Source of the DNA: Mangifera indica
Taxonomy: Eukaryota > Streptophyta > Magnoliopsida > Sapindales > Anacardiaceae
Length of the DNA stretch: 64,000 nt
NCBI RefSeq assembly: GCF_011075055.1
Contig: NC_058140.1
Coordinates: 19,779,945-19,843,944 of the forward strand
Reading direction: 5' to 3'
This document shows, piece by piece, positions 24,401 through 36,948 of the stretch (its first letter is position 1; each line of letters opens with the position of its first letter). The notes beneath the pieces are model-generated. The model was not told where the DNA came from and did no database searches. It worked only from the letters and a program-made list of their open reading frames with translations. Both the position numbers and the translations under genes were made by a program.

Positions 24401-25650
24401 CTGTTCTGAAGCTTCTGAGGTACAAACTTTAAAGTCAATATTTTCCAGCTGCTTAAGTAGCAATCTAATTAATTTGTACTGTGAAAAGTGTGCAACACAG
24501 ACGGGGCTCACAACTTTCTCAAAATCTGGCAAGGAATAACAACAGTATAAATTTATAAATATCAAATCATAAATTCCCCCTGAAGAATAAAAGAACCTTC
24601 GTATTTTCATTATTGCACACATATAATTTTGGCACATATAAAATATTAAGGTGCATCAGAATTCATAAGTTCAAAACATACAACCAATTTCAGTAAGTGA
24701 TAAATACACCTTATGATCTAGTTTTTGTAGTCTTTAGGGCCAATGATAGAACTGAACAGCCACATTCTAAGTGAAAACATAAAAGTTGTTGAGATAAATC
24801 ACACCTTGAGGTTTCATATGATCTACTGATCCGAGAATCGAACCCATGAGTGATGTACAATATATGAACTTTCTCCATAAATCAACTGGTGGTTGTGATT
24901 TTTCAATCTCCTCGGCCAAGCCATCCAGCTTTCGAAACACCTAACAACAACCACATCACTGTGAAAATTAACTTCTTCTAAGATAACCAAATGCAGATAT
25001 CTTCCATATAGTAAATTCAACCTCCATAGACCGATTATTGATAAAATGTGCCTGAGGATGCTTAGAAAACGCCTTGTTTTTCTCCAAAAGCGAGCATTTT
25101 ATCCCTACAAAATAACATAAGCAGCAATTACATTTCAAACACTAGCTACATTTTGCCCCCTTTCTACTAAGACCTCTAAGTCTCCAACTATCAATTTCCT
25201 CTCTTCAACATATCACGGCTAAAAAAAATACTACCTTTAAAAAATTCCATGCTTCGAGAAAAACTTAAAAGAACCATGAATATTCCATCAAAAAATAAAT
25301 ATATGGCTATTTATAGCATTACATTAAATATTCCCAAAAAAAATTAATAATAAAAATATTCTTCTCTTCTTCTTCCTACTCTCAAACTTCTTCAGCAGCC
25401 GAAAAACAGGAAAACACAATTTTGTGAAAAGGGTAAACAGATGAATAAAAAATATACCTAATTTAGTGAGAAGTATAGAGAGAACAAGACCAACGGGTCC
25501 TGCGCCAACGATCAAAACCGGAAGTTCGGCATCGTTGGAGCTGAAAGTTTTGGAGTCCGACAAGGCTCTGCTTTGAATATATCCAAATGGGTATGTTTTA
25601 GTTCTGAGGAAGAGGCAATTAAACCTCCTCGTAAACCCTGAAACTCCCAT
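21465..25650 (-). CDS. FAD-dependent monooxygenase, EMB260-like (At1g24340)
   Basis: Eleven exons on the minus strand (25650-25458, 25104-25022, 24940-24805, 24525-24038, 23940-23893, 23664-23490, 23199-23087, 22996-22900, 22739-22520, 22248-22095, 21893-21465) give 711 residues. The Ser/Arg-rich N-terminus (1-41) looks like an organelle-targeting peptide. The dinucleotide-binding motif is [10 protein letters not shown] (G49, G51, G54). The DG motif is [13 protein letters not shown] and the FAD-ribityl GD motif is [16 protein letters not shown], the signature of class A flavoprotein hydroxylases (phenol-hydroxylase/UbiH type). The C-terminal 140 residues resemble the thioredoxin-like domain of that group. 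The Arabidopsis orthologue is annotated EMBRYO DEFECTIVE as I recall. The substrate is unknown. Confidence 0.92.
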
Positions 25651-27143
25651 TAAACAATCTCAGATATTGAATCAAGCAAGAACTCGCGGACATGGAGAGA
25701 AAGCGAAGCGAAATATGTTGCATGGGCAATTAGTTTGGTGTGGATCGGTTTTGTTAGGTTGCAGTTTTGGGTTTTAATTGGGCTTGGGCCAAGAAATATA
25801 TTGTGTTTGACAATATAATGCAGTAATTTCATTACACGCATGAGTGGAGTCAAACCTGTTGACAACGAACAATGGTCAGCAAAAGCTCGGTTCAAACACA
25901 AAATTAAAAGCCTACCCTAAACAGAGTTTTGATGCTGTTCGTTTGGAGGGAAACTAAGGAAGTCCCCGGGAAGATTTGACAATTTGAATGTTTTGTAATA
26001 GGAATCTGAAAGCTTTGTAAATTGTTTATGATTTATACGGAGCTTGAAATTTTGAAATACTTTAAAAAATTTTGTGTAAAAAAAAAGTTGAAGCATAAGT
26101 ATACAAACAATTTCATCAACATTTTAAGATTGAACAAAAAATGATTTCAATCGTTGAAGTCATGTATATGACATATGCCATTAATCCAACAAGCTAAATG
26201 AATTATACCCTAACCTTAGTGATTTGTTTGAGTTGATGAATCGTGAAATTCTCAAATGATGGGACTAAGTTTGAGACCCTATTATGTTTTGTCAAGTCAA
26301 ACTTTAAATTATTCGATGTAATAGTTATGGATTACATATTTTGAGGTTTATCTATCTAACTAAACGAGTACGATTCTTCGGTTATCAAAACTCCAATAAG
26401 AAATTATGAGAATTTGAAATTCCACGATAAGTAGATAGTGTGTGCATGAAATGTAAAGTGGAAACATTGTTTTTCACAATGTGTTTCGAAGCAAAGATTT
26501 TAATAGTCTGTGTCATGTATTTTGTGCACAAAAGTGAAAAAATTTTCAAATTCTATTCATACTTTTGAAACTGGGAGTAGTTATTATGCAACCATATTTT
26601 TTTTTAGTCGAACTCATAAAAATAATATTAAAAAAGTAAATAGTCATTATATAGTAACTAACTATACAAATTATATGTAATAACTAGCTACATCATCTAA
26701 ACACAAATCCATAAGTACTACGTGCAAAGATCCCTTCATCCATATACAATCAAACGAATAGAACTCGACAAATTCAACAATTTTCAAGATTTTTCCAACA
26801 TGTTAGAGCAGTCTCTTACAATCACATAATCACATTCATTTTGATCTCCTATTATTGTTGGATAACTATTACTTCTTACCAAATTAAGAACACGCAATTG
26901 TCCCTTTACCTTAAGAACAAACTCTGTTTAGATTCATTGCAATATAGTTTTTTCATTCAGTTATGTAATTAGATACATAACCTTACATCATGTCCTATAA
27001 ATGGAGAATTTTGCAGGGATTGAGGGACGTCATTTTTTACATATATATTGTAACTCTGTAAAAGTTTATTCAGAAAAATTGATAATATAATGATAGAAAT
27101 ATGCTATTGAGTTGTTGGTTGAACTTCTTTATAAGAGCAGACT

Positions 27144-27317
27144 GAGCAATATTATATGTATACGTTTTTTTGTATATAATTTATATATGCAAATTATGTG
27201 TTATTATATGATTAAATGTTATTTTATATTTAATTTAAAATCATTTAATAATATGATAACACATTATCTATATACATAAATTATATACCAAATATGTGTC
27301 TGCATCATTTTATTGTC
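27144..27317. mobile_element. MITE copy, AT-rich family A (best palindrome)
   Basis: It starts GAGCAATATTATATGTATAC. The left arm GTATATAATTTATATATGCA..ATGTGTTATTATATGATTAA is mirrored by the right arm, around a TTTAATTTAAAAT centre. This is the clearest full-length copy of the family. Confidence 0.65.
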
Positions 27318-27369
27318 CGCGTAAACATCAACTTATTTATTATAATTTTACTGTTTTTAATTGTTTACA

Positions 27370-27725
27370 TAGTTATCAGTATCCTATGATATGTGATACA
27401 TATTTTATGATACAAATGAAAAACGATATATATTATGAGGTATATCGTAATTAATACGATATAATGAACTTATTATATAATACAATACATATTATTGATA
27501 TGGTTGAATAAACTTAAAAAAATAATAATAATAATATAGTAAGGATATATGTGAAAAATTTTAAATTTTTTAAATGTACTTGTGATATTTTCTAAAATTA
27601 TGACGTGTCAATTATATTATTTTATTTTTTAAAAATTATATTATACCATATAATATAATATCTCAAATATAATATGTAAAATTAAAATTTTAATATACGA
27701 TATAATACACAATTTAATTACCATG
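27370..27725. repeat. ATCGTAT-type degenerate repeat
   Basis: Repeated variants of GATACATATTTTATGATAC, CGATATATATTATGAGG and TATACGATATAATAC occur on both strands, with outer ends roughly inverted. A similar but shorter block lies at about 54340-54500. This looks like a decayed palindromic transposable element. Confidence 0.4.
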
Positions 27726-28570
27726 ATGTCTACACTGATCTATATTTACAATAAGGATGATTTTTAATATAAAATAGGGAGTGATATATATTATTTATGA
27801 CATAAATTTTGTATTTTCTAAAGGGTCATTTAGTTGTAGTATTTAAAAATTATTTTGGTAATATGTCTTTTATTCTCTTATTTGATTTGTCAGTAATAAA
27901 ATATTACAGTGATCTTCTATTACTAATAAGGATGTGACAGATAATATAAGTGGTAATCTGATTATTATCTTCACCTTAAGTATTTAAAAATTATTAAGAT
28001 AATATTGATTTTATTATAATTATATTATTATTTATTAATTTTTTGAGATAAAAATAAATTTATTTTTAATTAATATGACAAATAATATAAAAAATATTTT
28101 AAAATAATTATATTTAAACACATTTAAGTAAAATAATTTATTAGTATTCTTTTATTACCTTTAATCAAACACAATAATTATTTATATATACTAAATTTTA
28201 TTAAATATAATAATTATTTATATTTAATAATTTTTTAAATAATTTATTTTTAAGATAATTTTTTTATTTTAATAATAAAATATTACTCAAACTATATAAC
28301 ATTCCGGTTTTGTATATAATGCTTTGTGAAATAAAATAATGAATAAAAACAGATAATCACTTCTTAAGAAGGGGACAACAAAGCATAAGGACCCACATGG
28401 TCCTGCAGCATCCACGGATCGGCTTACTTAAATTGAACGAAGGTGGTGGTCCCCATTGCCGACATGGCAACATGTGATTTGTTCGTACAATTTAATTACA
28501 CCAATCACTGTTAGGGTCACGGTCAAACAGCACTCCCTCCTGGACCCACTCTTTGTCCTCCATTTAAGCC

Positions 28571-28695
28571 CACGTGATAGCTTCAGAAACCTTGCATCAT
28601 CGACCGTCACAATCCATACATCAAACTTAACCAGTTAACTAACTCCATTATGTCTGCTCCTACTGACACCAAAGCCATCTCCAACCGTCCACGTG
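28571..28695 (+). promoter_or_regulatory. Paired G-boxes upstream of the remorin gene
   Basis: CACGTG occurs at 28571-28576 and again at 28690-28695, 119 bases apart, in the GC-richer promoter segment (28370-28760) before the remorin leader. Paired ACGT elements are typical of ABA- or light-responsive promoters. Their use here is inferred. Confidence 0.4.
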
Positions 28696-28780
28696 TCTTC
28701 CTTCCCATTTCCACACAAACCAGTTACCGTTAAAAGCGCAACAGTATTTTAAAAACAGGCTTCTGGGTTTTGCTGAAACT

Positions 28781-29824
28781 CTTTCCTAGATTCCAGTTTG
28801 TGTGAGGGCTAATTTAATTTGCAATAAAGGTTGATTCTTTCTATGTAAATGGTTTATTTTATGTAACTTTTTTTTACTATTACCGCTACTGCCATGCATG
28901 TTGGCTGGTTCAAGTTTCAACAATGCATAGTTATTTTTAGTATTTTATTGTACAATGGATCTGAAGCTTTTTTGTTAGCTCTGTAGATCTCAAAAATCCA
29001 TGGTAATGAGGTCTTATTCTCTGTAGGTTTGCTTTTTCCTGCAGAATCCTTCTGCTTCTGGCGTTTTTGTTGTTGTTGTTGTTTTTGAGCCTGCATTTCT
29101 GGTCACTCTTTTTGGAGGGTCTGAACTTTTATTAGTACTTGATTAGCCTTTGATACAGTCAGTAAACAGCAATGAAATCAACATGGCTGCATGTGTTTAG
29201 CTTTTAACTTTGAGTTTGGCTGTTATTATCTTCTTGATTGTTGTTTAGGCTTTTCAGCTTTGGGGATTAGTTATCTATCTATGGATAAACTCCAAATGCG
29301 TCCTTTGCTGCTGCAGTGAGATAAAACTTCAGAAATCTTGGGGTTAGTACAGTGCATTGTTAATCTGTTTGATAAAATTTATTTTCAATATGTGTACTCA
29401 TTACTTGTGGAGGAATCCCATCTAGTATCTGGTGGGTGGAGAAGATTTAAGAAGTGTCCTATGCGTTTGATCATATGTGTCATAGAAAATTATTTGACTT
29501 CTATGGTTAATCAGGTTTCAAGCTAATTTTCTTTTGTTGTTAGTTCTTAATAGCTGGCTGCAACTGTTTACATCTCTGTGGAGGCATGAATCTCGGACCT
29601 AATAACGAGTGACTACTCCCCTGGATCTGTTTTCTGGACTCTGTTTGGAATACTGCATTTACTACCAACTTAGATTTGAGTAAGATAATTGGATCTGGTC
29701 CATGTTTGATTTGTTCAGGATTAACTTTGTTTTAATGCAGTGGAGTGGGGGAAATATTCTTGAATTTAGTTAAGTGATCGTTGTTCTGTTGTGTGTGAGA
29801 GAGAGATAGTGAGAGGGAGAGAAC
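28781..29824 (+). promoter_or_regulatory. Remorin leader region
   Basis: About 1 kb of T-rich, non-coding DNA with a TTG microsatellite (29067-29083) and a GA-rich tract (29789-29823) that ends at the start codon. The T-richness and several donor and acceptor candidates suggest a leader intron, but its ends cannot be fixed. Confidence 0.4.
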
Positions 29825-31906
29825 ATGAGATCTATAGATGATAAGGGGTGTTACAACCATGGACCAGTTCAAGAGATTTCGAGTAGCAGCGCTATTAGTT
29901 TTGAGTTCCCAAAAGGAAATGGAGCTAACCGCTGTAGTTCTCATCATCGAACAGCCTTAGGCAAGCCAACTCCATCTAAATGGGATGATGCACAAAAATG
30001 GCTTGTGGCGTTGTCAAGAGGGGGAGAGAAAAACCAATCCAAATCCAAGCCACGCAACTCAAACGCTGATGACAGGAGACTTATAGCTCCTGTTCCACAA
30101 AAGGAGCAAGACTACCCTAGTGACGAAGATGACGGGGAAGAAAAACAAAATTTATGCTTAGTTGCAGTGACAACTCAATGTGAAGCAGAAACAAAGAATG
30201 TAGACTGTGATGAATCAATATGGCGAATCAATAAGCCCATGGAAAATTCATCTTCAGCTATTAGATCAATATGTGTGAGAGATATGGGCACTGAAATGAC
30301 ACCTATTACAAGCCAGGAGCCTTCAAGAACAGCTACACCTATTAGAGCCACGACTCCTGTGAGGAGGAGCCCCATAACTTCAGGATCCTCAACCCCGGTT
30401 AGCTATCAACACAGAGTGCAGGCTACTGAGGGGTATCAAACTGGTCTAACATCAACAGAAAATAGAGGTGAGGCCAACTCTGCTGGCAGGGGGAGTGGTG
30501 CTTCCAGATGGAGTGGAGATGAACGTGATCCTTGCAAAATAACTGAGAACAATAATTCTGATAAAGTTAGAAAGCTAAACAATTTAGAGGCCCAGGCAGT
30601 GGCTTGGGATGAGGCTGAACGTGCTAAGTACATGGCAAGGTAATACACTAATATAAATTTCTCTGGCTATTAGATGCGACTAATTAAACAACAGTTTAGA
30701 GCTCTTTTTACTTAAAAACCCAAAATTAAATATGTAACAGTTTGAGTATCTTCTACTCCTGTTAAGATCTTGGGAGGCGGGGAGTGAGATTCCTCAGACT
30801 GTTCATTGGCCAATAGAGGCCTAAGAACTTATTGAAAGAGTTGCTAATGTGATGTCCTTGCAATCTTTTGTTGTAGGTATAAACGGGAAGAGGTGAAAAT
30901 ACAAGCATGGGAAAATCATCAAAAGAGGAAAGCAGAAATGGAGATGAAGAAAATGGAGGTATTCTTTTCCGCAGTTTATGCAAGCAGATTGTATTTTTGA
31001 ATATTGGCATGCAAGCAGATTTTATTTTTGAATATTGGCATAGAGATAAGTTGCAGTACTAGTGTTAAGCAAGAAAAAGTACTTGAAATAAAATTGCAGA
31101 CACCTTCACCACCCAACTTGCAACATAAGCATGTTGCTAATAATTTTACACTTTCTGATTTTGCAAGACAATGTCTCAATAATATTATTAGGATGCCCCT
31201 TCAAGGAACCGAAGAGACTTATTCTCCCTGTCTTCACATTGTAAAGTCCTTTTCAAATGAGCAGAAGAAGAAAAGTACTGCAGAGCCGAATGCAACATCT
31301 TTGAGTCTTCTTTTCTCATTTTGTTTGCCGTCTTATCCCAAGAGTAAAAGAATCAGAAAAAACTAGCATTACAAATATAGCATAAAGTGTTTTTTCTTTT
31401 TTGGCTCAGTCAGCTATAGAAAGGATTCTCACTGAAGCACAAGTACGTTTTCTTACTGCACTTGAGTTGTCATATATCTACAACTTGGGGATGAAATCGG
31501 GATGGGTCTTTAAGTTCAGAAAGTTGGAAGTCAATGAACTGAAAGTTGCAAGTCAAAATGCACAGCCATGAATAGTCTGCAACTTCCTCTTACCTTACTG
31601 ACATTATTGCAAAATAAATTACAGCGAACTTCAAAAACCCTTCTTATTTTGCACTTAAAATTTCAGTTTTCTGACTATTTGTGCTCCAACTTCTAGGTGA
31701 AGGCAGAGAGATTGAAAGCTCGGGCGCAAGAGAAGTTGGCAAACAAACTTGCAACTACTAGGAGAATAGCGGAGGAAAAGCGTGCAAATGCAGAAGCCAA
31801 ATTGAACGAGAAAGCTGTGAGGACCTCTGAAAATGCAGACTACATTAGGAGAACTGGTCATCTGCCCTATTCATTTTCTTTTAAGTTGCCTTCCCTTTGC
31901 TGGTAG
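29825..31906 (+). CDS. Remorin family protein, long N-terminus (At1g67590-like)
   Basis: Three exons (29825-30639, 30877-30958, 31697-31906) give 368 residues. The N-terminal 240 residues are polar and probably disordered, with KPTPSKWDDAQKWLVALSRG (around 48-67) and Thr-Pro-rich patches (TATPIRATTPVRRSP), both seen in long remorins. The C-terminal about 110 residues form the conserved Remorin_C coiled coil, from NNLEAQAVAWDEAERAKYMA through AEEKRANAEAKLNEKA. The protein ends LPSLCW; a Cys near the C-terminus is the usual lipid anchor of remorins to plasma-membrane nanodomains. An optional in-frame 33-base exon at 31410-31442 is possible. Remorins act as membrane scaffolds in signalling and virus movement control; the role of this subgroup is not well defined. 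Confidence 0.9.
30978..31039. repeat. 31-bp tandem duplication in remorin intron 2
   Basis: Two adjacent 31-base units, each beginning ATGCAAGCAGATT and ending TTTTTGAATATTGGC, differ at one base. The near identity suggests a recent duplication. Confidence 0.9.
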
Positions 31907-33713
31907 CAACTTTGCAGCAGCCAATAATTGTTGTTCCAGAACTTTTTTTCTTCTCATTTTTGTGAATGTATATGAACCTGAAGAATCATGGTAATAAACA
32001 CTTTCATGGGGTTTGCTTGCTTTGAATACATGTCATGTACCCCCTTTTGAGTGAGGCATTATCAGGATACTTGATTTGTTCATCAAATCTCAAATGAAGC
32101 AAAAGTCGGGTTTCATAATAGGGCTGCCAATGAGCAGGGCTCTGCGGAAGATGCTTATGGTTTGGCCCGATTATTGTCAACCCAAGTTTGAACTCAAACA
32201 ATTTCAATTCTTTAGGTCACGTTTGAGCTCGTGACTTAATTCAAGTATATCAATAAATTTCTAAAAATTTAAAATCTTATATTTACACTTTTAAAATTTA
32301 TTTTTTCCTTTGGAATATACGAGGTAATGATATAAACATAAATTATAGGGTTTAATTATAATTTTTTAGTTGAATTTGAGTAACTGTTTTCATTTGGAGC
32401 TCCAGCCTCAAAGTCTTGAGTTTGTCAAGCTCTAGCTTGACATATGCATAATTGAGCCGAATTTGAGTTTAGAGCTACCAAGCTTGGCTTGACTCAATTA
32501 TATTTATATTAGTAATTAATTATTATTAGAAAATCAAAATTAGATAAATATAATTTTATTAAAATGAAAAAACATGTAACTGTCTGAAAGAAAGAAAAGA
32601 AATATAAAGAGGTCAAAAGTAGAAAGAATAACAATGAAACTTAGAAATATCATGAGAATAATAATGAAATTTAAAGAATATAGAATTGACGATAATCAAT
32701 TAAAAATGATGAAATTTAAAAGTATAAAGATGTTTATTCTCACGTAGTCACATTTCCTTTTCCTTAATCAAATTCATAGATATAATATCAAGAGAACAAC
32801 CATCCAATCATGTTATCTACCCATGGGTTAAGTTTGATATGTAATTCGAAAATCTTAAATAAAAAAATAATGATTTTTTTTTCATGTTTAACTCTTAACT
32901 TATGAAATTATATTTCCATCACATATTTATTTTTACAGGATAACGATCGTTTACTGTTAAGAATATATGCTTTAAATAAAAAGAAAAATTAGAATAAATG
33001 TTTAGATTTATTATTGTATCGATAATTAATTAAATTATAATTGCATTAACCCTACCTTATGAATTAAGGAAATATATTATATATTAATTAAAAAAAGTGA
33101 AACAGGGGCCAAAATCATAATTTCAGGAGATTTAGGAAAGTAGATATTTTCCAGATCATGGGGGGGGGCCTCAAGTAGTTGCCATATCTGATAAAAAAAT
33201 CAATAAGTAAAATAGAGGCCTGTCGTACAGTTCGCGATCACATAAGTACTCTTTAATTTTCTCAAAGCTGCGGTCGCCGCTTTCTCGATCTCATCATAAT
33301 ATCTCTGTGTCTGATTTGGTAAGCAACATCAAACGTTTTCTTAATTTGAGAGATCAAGGTTTCGGTTGTTTCAATTTGTAGGGCTTTTCCTCTTCGTTTC
33401 GTGCTTCGATTTCTAGGTTTTTCACTTTCGATTTCGCATTATATAGCCGAATTTCCAGTGATTACCCCAGAATTTCAGTATCTTCTATCGATTTTTATCT
33501 CTTCTTTCTATTCATTCGGTTTTTGATTTCGTATTATCTTTAGATCTGAAATTCGTTTGGCTTAGGGTTTGAATTTGTGTTCTTCTAAATTTTTGAAAAT
33601 TAAAAAACAAATTGAATTGATTGTATACTAGAATTAGGGTTTACTGGAAGTCATTAAGGGGATTTGAATTGCGATTATTGCTTTTAGTTAAGTATAGATT
33701 CTGTTAAGTTTAT
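31907..33713. other. Intergenic and CDKG2 leader
   Basis: The remorin 3' flank is followed by a degenerate repeat block (about 32120-32510, rich in TTGAGCTC / AAGCTTGGCTTGACTC words), AT-rich DNA and the CDKG2 promoter. A leader intron is likely at 33319-33687: donor TTTG|GTAAGC and acceptor TGCTTTTAG before the short segment that carries the start codon. No other gene is seen. Confidence 0.5.
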
Positions 33714-36700
33714 ATGGCGGCTGGGAGACATGGGGGTTACCGTGACAATGAATTCAGAGACCGAGAGGCTGATTTTGAAGTGTCAAGGCGTGAATATGCT
33801 TATTCCAAAGAGGAATATGACTATGAGCGGATTAGGAATAGTCATCATGAAAACAACAAGCGGGGTCGAGTTCGTTATTTGAGAGATAGGGTTAGACAAA
33901 AGGATATCAAAGAGAGGGAAGTGATGACAAATGCTGGTTATCACTCCTCATCTAGTAGGAGTGATTCAGGTGGTGGCCGTAATAGTCATGAGCCAAAGCA
34001 AAAGGAGTTTCTAGTTAAGGCTATTGATAAGGAGCCTGGTGAGTTGTCAAGTGAAAGTGGGTCTGATGATGCAACTGAGATTAACTCTGTATCGAAAGGT
34101 AAGGATAATGAAGTATCCAAGGTGGTAGAGAATGGGATTCAATCTCCTTTGGAAAGAAAAAGGAAATTTTCTCCTATAGTGTGGGATAGAGATGATAATG
34201 ATATAAGTAAAAGTAGGAACCCACTGATTGTCACGACTCTTCCCCCTCCACCACCTTTGCCCAAGACATATCACAAATCACCTAATGTTGTTCCAGATGG
34301 AGGTGTACATGTATCCCCCCTGAAGAGTTGGATAAACCCAGATTTGCAGTCTATTTCACTAATTGATCCACCTGTTCTACCTAGGTCAGTTGAATATGAT
34401 ACTTCTGAGTCTCCTGTAGGGTTGTCTTCTTCACCATCAAAAGAACAACAAGGGGGTAACGTTCAGGAATTGGAGCGTTTAGATGACGAAGACTATGTAC
34501 CAATGCGGAATATATCTTCTTCGAGATGGGCAGCTGGAAACAGTTCTCCTGTTGATGAAGGTGAAATTTTAGAAGATGAGGAAGTTCCTAAAAGGAGGAA
34601 GAAAATGCCTCTTTCAGAGTCTTTGCAAACCAGATTACGAAACAAATCCATTAGTCCTGAGCTTGTGGAGCTTAAGAGAACAGGGTCTGAAAGGGCTAGA
34701 TCCAGGTCATCTGAATCTGATGAACGAGGCAGCCACGCTAGATCTTTGAGTGGAGATGATTATCTTGGTAATGATTCCGAGAAGGATGATAGCATAGAGA
34801 TTGATGAGGAGCGGAACCATGATAATATTAGTGTTAGTGGGTCTGATGCTAATTTAGATGATGAAACTGACTCTCGTGAGACTTCAGAACCTGCAGCACC
34901 TCCTCAAAGAAGTATAAATATGCTTCAGGGGTGTAGAAGTGTTGATGAGTTTGAGAGGCTAAACAAGATAGATGAGGGCACTTACGGTGTTGTATATAGA
35001 GCTAAAGATAAAAAAACTGGGGAAATTGTAGCCTTGAAGAAGGTAAAGATGGAAAAGGAAAGAGAAGGTTTTCCATTGACTTCTCTTAGAGAAATAAACA
35101 TCCTTCTTTCTTTTCATCATCCATCAATTGTTGATGTTAAAGAAGTTGTTGTAGGGAGTAACTTAGATAGCATTTTTATGGTGATGGAATATATGGAACA
35201 TGATCTAAAAGGACTGATGGAGGCAATGAAGCAGCCATTCAGTCAGAGTGAAGTGAAATGCCTCATGCTCCAGCTATTAGAGGGTGTCAAGTATCTTCAT
35301 GATAACTGGGTGCTTCATAGAGATTTGAAGACTTCAAACCTACTTTTGAATAATAGGGGTGAGTTGAAGATCTGTGACTTTGGTTTGGCTCGTCAATATG
35401 GGAGTCCATTGAAACCATATACTCATTTGGTGGTTACTCTTTGGTACAGGTGAGTTGCACTTTTCTGATCCCCCCTTTTATGCTTACATTGTTTACATAG
35501 GTGTAGTCATTTGCATTTCATGTATTTTGATCTTCCTTCTCCCTGTTTGTTGTTGTTAGATATGTTGTTGAACATGTGCATATATGCTGTTTGTTGGTGT
35601 CATTGTGTCGGTCTGTTTCTTTTGAACTCTTTTTCAGTTGTGATTTGCTGTTGTATTATTAACTTCTTGATCTTATGCTGATATTCTGCCATGATGACCC
35701 GTCGTGTAATAATTGTATGGTACTTGCTAGTTTTGGATGGTTGTGCATACATGTTTGCTGTCATTATAATTGTTGTTATCTGCTTAACTCTCAGTTCAGT
35801 GAAAAACAATTCTCTGACTTATTCAGCATGCGTCTTTCGCCCTTTTTTGGCATTATCATATATATGGTTTTTGAATTTTTACCATGTTCTTTTTTCTTAA
35901 AGACAAACACAATAATATATGTTCTCACATCTTCAGGGCACCAGAACTTTTATTGGGTGCAAAACAATATTCAACTGCAATTGACATGTGGTCATTGGGG
36001 TGTATCATGGCTGAACTATTGTCTAAGGAGCCACTGTTCAATGGCAAAACTGAATTTGATCAACTCGACAAGGTTAATTATCTTCAATACATCAGGTGTA
36101 GGTAAACTATGTTCAATGCCTGTGTTGTTAAGTGGCCCTAGTAATCATTTGTGGTATCTTATGGTTACAGATTTTCAGAATCCTCGGCACCCCAAATGAG
36201 ACAATTTGGCCGGGATTTTCAAAGCTGCCTGGTGTGAAGGTCAACTTTGTCAAGCATCAGTAAGTGTCAATGTTTATTTATTTATTTATTTTTTTGCGAC
36301 CAAGTTGACCATTGCATTGAGGCATTCTTATTCTTGCCACTGTTTTCCCAGGCTTCCAGCTTTGGGAGATTCTGATCTGGCTATCTGGCCTCCATTGGTG
36401 ATATTTTACTTGCACAGCTTTTTCTTGCTTGTTTGTATTAATTGCTGACTTTTCCTTGCAGGTATAACCTGCTGCGTAAAAAATTCCCAGCAACATCTTT
36501 CACTGGATCGCCAGTTCTATCTGATGCTGGGTTTGACTTGTTGAACAAACTCTTAACATATGATCCTGAGAAGGTAAACTTCTAACTATCTCTAGCACCT
36601 GTTTAATACTGTCTGGTTTGACTTGATACTTAAGGTCACGGTACTTTTTGCAGAGAATAACAGCTGATGCTGCCCTTAATCATGATTGGTTCCACGAGGT

Positions 36701-36948
36701 TCCTCTTCCTAAGTCCAAAGATTTTATGCCTACCTTTCCTGCTCAACATGCTCAAGACAGGTATGTGATTCTGAGTTTGAAACGTTTTGATTTTTGTAGT
36801 AATTTCTTCCTTTACATATATAATATATTAGTTTTTGGTTATTGTCAGGCGCATGCGAAGAATTATGAAGAGTCCAGATCCTTTGGAAGAGCAGCGTAGG
36901 AAGGAGCTGCAACAAGGGGAGCTAGGGACAGGTGGTTTGTTTGGCTAA
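33714..36948 (+). CDS. CDKG2: Cyclin-dependent kinase G2-like (CDK11/PITSLRE type)
   Basis: Six exons (33714-35449, 35937-36072, 36171-36259, 36462-36573, 36654-36760, 36849-36948) give 759 residues, close to Arabidopsis CDKG2. Residues 1-410 are charged, Arg/Asp/Ser-rich and probably disordered. The kinase domain starts near F413. The Gly loop is DEGTYGVV (420-427) and the ATP-binding Lys is K442. The cyclin-binding helix carries PLTSLRE (454-460), the plant form of PITSLRE. The catalytic loop is HRDLK with D537, the metal-binding Asp is in DFG (D555), and the activation loop leads to TLWYRAPE. All catalytic residues are present. CDKG kinases pair with cyclin L and act in the nucleus on pre-mRNA splicing, flowering time and meiosis in Arabidopsis. 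Confidence 0.95.

Larger units (their letters stand above)
25651..28780. other. Long AT-rich intergenic region
   Basis: The monooxygenase gene starts leftward and the remorin gene rightward from this gap, so it holds two divergent promoters. The middle (about 26.0-28.35 kb) is very AT-rich and built of small repeat elements: a family A MITE (27144-27317), a stretch of CGATAT/ATATCG words (27370-27725) and another AT palindrome-rich block (27850-28310). No gene is recognised. Confidence 0.5.

Noticed and set aside
31004..31366. 120-codon open frame on the + strand
   Set aside because: It lies in remorin intron 2, includes part of the tandem duplication and has no recognisable product.
35675..36199. 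174-codon open frame on the + strand
   Set aside because: It runs through CDKG2 intron 1 and exons 2-3 in a different phase; the kinase frame explains the exon parts.
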